A stretch of DNA of 6,017 nt from DASPKS01 sp035628035 (GTDB taxonomy: Bacteria > Bacteroidota > Rhodothermia > Rhodothermales > Rubricoccaceae): assembly GCA_035628035.1 (NCBI GenBank), contig DASPKS010000218.1:1-6017 (forward strand). The letters are read 5' to 3'. How positions within the stretch are numbered: position 1 is the stretch's first letter; each line of letters starts with the position of its first letter. The position numbers and the translations under genes were made by a program. The notes below the pieces were generated by a model, which did not search any database, was not told the origin of the DNA, and saw nothing but the letters and a program-made list of their open reading frames with translations. Of the stretch, positions 4,949 through 6,017 are shown one piece after another.

Positions 4949-6017
4949 GCCGCGCGTTCCTCGCTGGACTCGTTCTGCTCCTGGCAGGCTGCGCGAGCAC
5001 ACGGCCGGCGCCGCCGGAGCCGCCTCCCCCAACGCCGGTCGTGGTGCCGGAAGAGGAGCCGCCGCCACCCATCGATGTCGCACCCCCCCCGCCTGAGCCA
5101 ACGCCCTCGGCGCCGAACGGGACGGTGGCGTCGCAGTCGCGCTACCCGGTCCCGCGCGTGTGGGAGTGGCGGCTGACGAACGGCGCCCGCGTCGTTTTCC
5201 GGCCCCTAGATAGCGTGCAGGGGCGCGTGCAACTCTTCGCATTCGCGCAAGGCGGCGCCGCGCTCGCACAGGACAGCATAGCCCTGAGCGCGTCCGAGGC
5301 CGCCGAGGTCGCCGCCGCGAGCCTGCAACGCCCGATGGGCATCCACCTTGAACCGTCCCTGACGGAGGGGGAGGCCCGGCTGAGCGGCGCGGCAACGACC
5401 GCTGATTTAGGCAACCTCCTCAGGACAGCGCGCGATCTCCTTCGCACCCCATCCTTCAACGCCGAGGCGTACCGACGGACGCGCCGCTCCGAGCTGGGAG
5501 AGGACCGGAGGTCGCCTGAGGTCTTCCACTTTTTCGACCGGCCCCGCCACGCCGCCCGCACACCCGAGGACGTGGATCGAGTGGATGTGTCGGCTGCCCG
5601 TGCCTTCTTCTTAGAGCGGTTCGATGTGGGCGCCTTCACCTTCCTTCTCGTCGGGGACGCGACCCCCGAAGAGGTCGAAGCCATCGCAGGGGCTACGCTC
5701 GGTCGTATCCGCTCAGCCGGCCCTTTGGCTACCGCGAGTTCCCCATCCGAACCGCCTGCCCTCAGACTGCCTCCACCCACTACGCTTCGCCTTCCTTGGT
5801 CAGAGCCTGGAGCCCGCGTCACAGTCGTCTTTGCCGGGACGCGCTCGCTCCAAGCGGATGAGTCCGCCGCCCTCGGCCTGCTCGCGGCGTTGCTTGAGCG
5901 GCCCTTCGAAGGCACAGGGATGGGAGTCACGGGAGTGGCCACAACGGACGGCAGCCGCCGCGCCTATAACCTCAGTCTTACGCTCGAGGACCGCGCCACC
6001 TCGGGGGAAGCACTGCG
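4945..6017 (+). CDS. Lipoprotein with M16/PqqL-type peptidase-like domain, no zinc motif visible, 3' end outside window
   Basis: The frame is open from the ATG at 4945 to the right edge (357 codons). The signal MSRAFLAGLVLLLAGC has a lipobox L-A-G-C with Cys16, so it is a lipoprotein. A Pro/Glu-rich linker (about residues 20-70) is followed by WEWRLTNGARVVFRP (73-87), the first strand pair of an M16 domain. Next come FAFAQGGAAL (about 97-106), a helical region, AARAFFLERFDVGAFTFLLVGDATPEEVEAI (about 217-247), and from about 291 RVTVVFAGTR, the start of the next M16 subdomain. The order resembles the C-terminal, non-catalytic half of PqqL-like M16 proteases ('LxNGARVxxKPTDF', 'SPGGxSL', 'FxFVFVGNF'). 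No HxxEH zinc site occurs in the visible part; the nearest histidine, H134 (HLEPS), does not fit. Active members normally carry HxxEH near the N-terminus of the first domain, so this is probably an inactive homologue. A catalytic domain beyond the window edge cannot be excluded. It is translationally coupled to the zinc-ribbon/TPR gene. Confidence 0.8.
   Translation, partial: MSRAFLAGLVLLLAGCASTRPAPPEPPPPTPVVVPEEEPPPPIDVAPPPPEPTPSAPNGTVASQSRYPVPRVWEWRLTNGARVVFRPLDSVQGRVQLFAFAQGGAALAQDSIALSASEAAEVAAASLQRPMGIHLEPSLTEGEARLSGAATTADLGNLLRTARDLLRTPSFNAEAYRRTRRSELGEDRRSPEVFHFFDRPRHAARTPEDVDRVDVSAARAFFLERFDVGAFTFLLVGDATPEEVEAIAGATLGRIRSAGPLATASSPSEPPALRLPPPTTLRLPWSEPGARVTVVFAGTRSLQADESAALGLLAALLERPFEGTGMGVTGVATTDGSRRAYNLSLTLEDRATSGEAL

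Noticed and set aside
4145..5395. 416-residue open frame on the minus strand
   Set aside because: It runs antisense across both the zinc-ribbon/TPR gene and the M16-like lipoprotein gene, is Arg/Pro/Gly-rich and shows no domain or signal.
5142..5942. 266-residue open frame on the minus strand
   Set aside because: It is antisense to the M16-like gene, which keeps a continuous frame with lipoprotein signal and domain motifs. This one is Ser/Arg/Ala-rich without motifs.

Overview
The window is very GC-rich DNA with dense coding and long spurious antisense reading frames. It looks like a high-GC member of the Bacteroidota/Rhodothermota lineage (Rhodothermales or Rubricoccaceae-like). This rests on three things: a DUF4270 lipoprotein next to a short, one-domain glycogen-synthase-like protein and an outer-membrane beta-barrel, an arrangement typical of that lineage; the absence of clear Shine-Dalgarno sequences; and promoter candidates resembling the Bacteroidota TTG / TAnnTTTG type. 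The assignment is inferred from family knowledge, not from a database search.

Layout: two transcription units diverge from an intergenic region at 3239-3438. Leftward (minus strand): a short GT5-like glycogen synthase homologue (3238 to 2453), a gap of about 183 bp with several inverted repeats, a DUF4270-type lipoprotein (2269 to 1076), and, 2 bp further on, an outer-membrane beta-barrel protein (1073 to beyond the left edge). Rightward (plus strand): an HU/IHF-type DNA-binding protein starting at a GTG (3439-3750), a membrane-anchored protein with two zinc ribbons and TPR-like helices (3773-4948), and a lipoprotein carrying an M16/PqqL-type peptidase-like domain (4945 to beyond the right edge), which overlaps its predecessor in an ATGA.

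Functional reading: the left unit pairs two cell-envelope proteins with a cytosolic sugar-transferase-like protein that lacks both the second Rossmann domain and the usual K-x-G-G substrate-binding motif, so it is probably a pseudoenzyme. The right unit joins a nucleoid protein, a cytoplasm-facing zinc-ribbon membrane protein and a periplasmic or outer-membrane lipoprotein whose visible part has no HxxEH zinc site. No RNA genes, CRISPR array, insertion sequence or phage genes were seen. The most interesting points are the two apparent pseudoenzymes and the promoter architecture of the divergent region.
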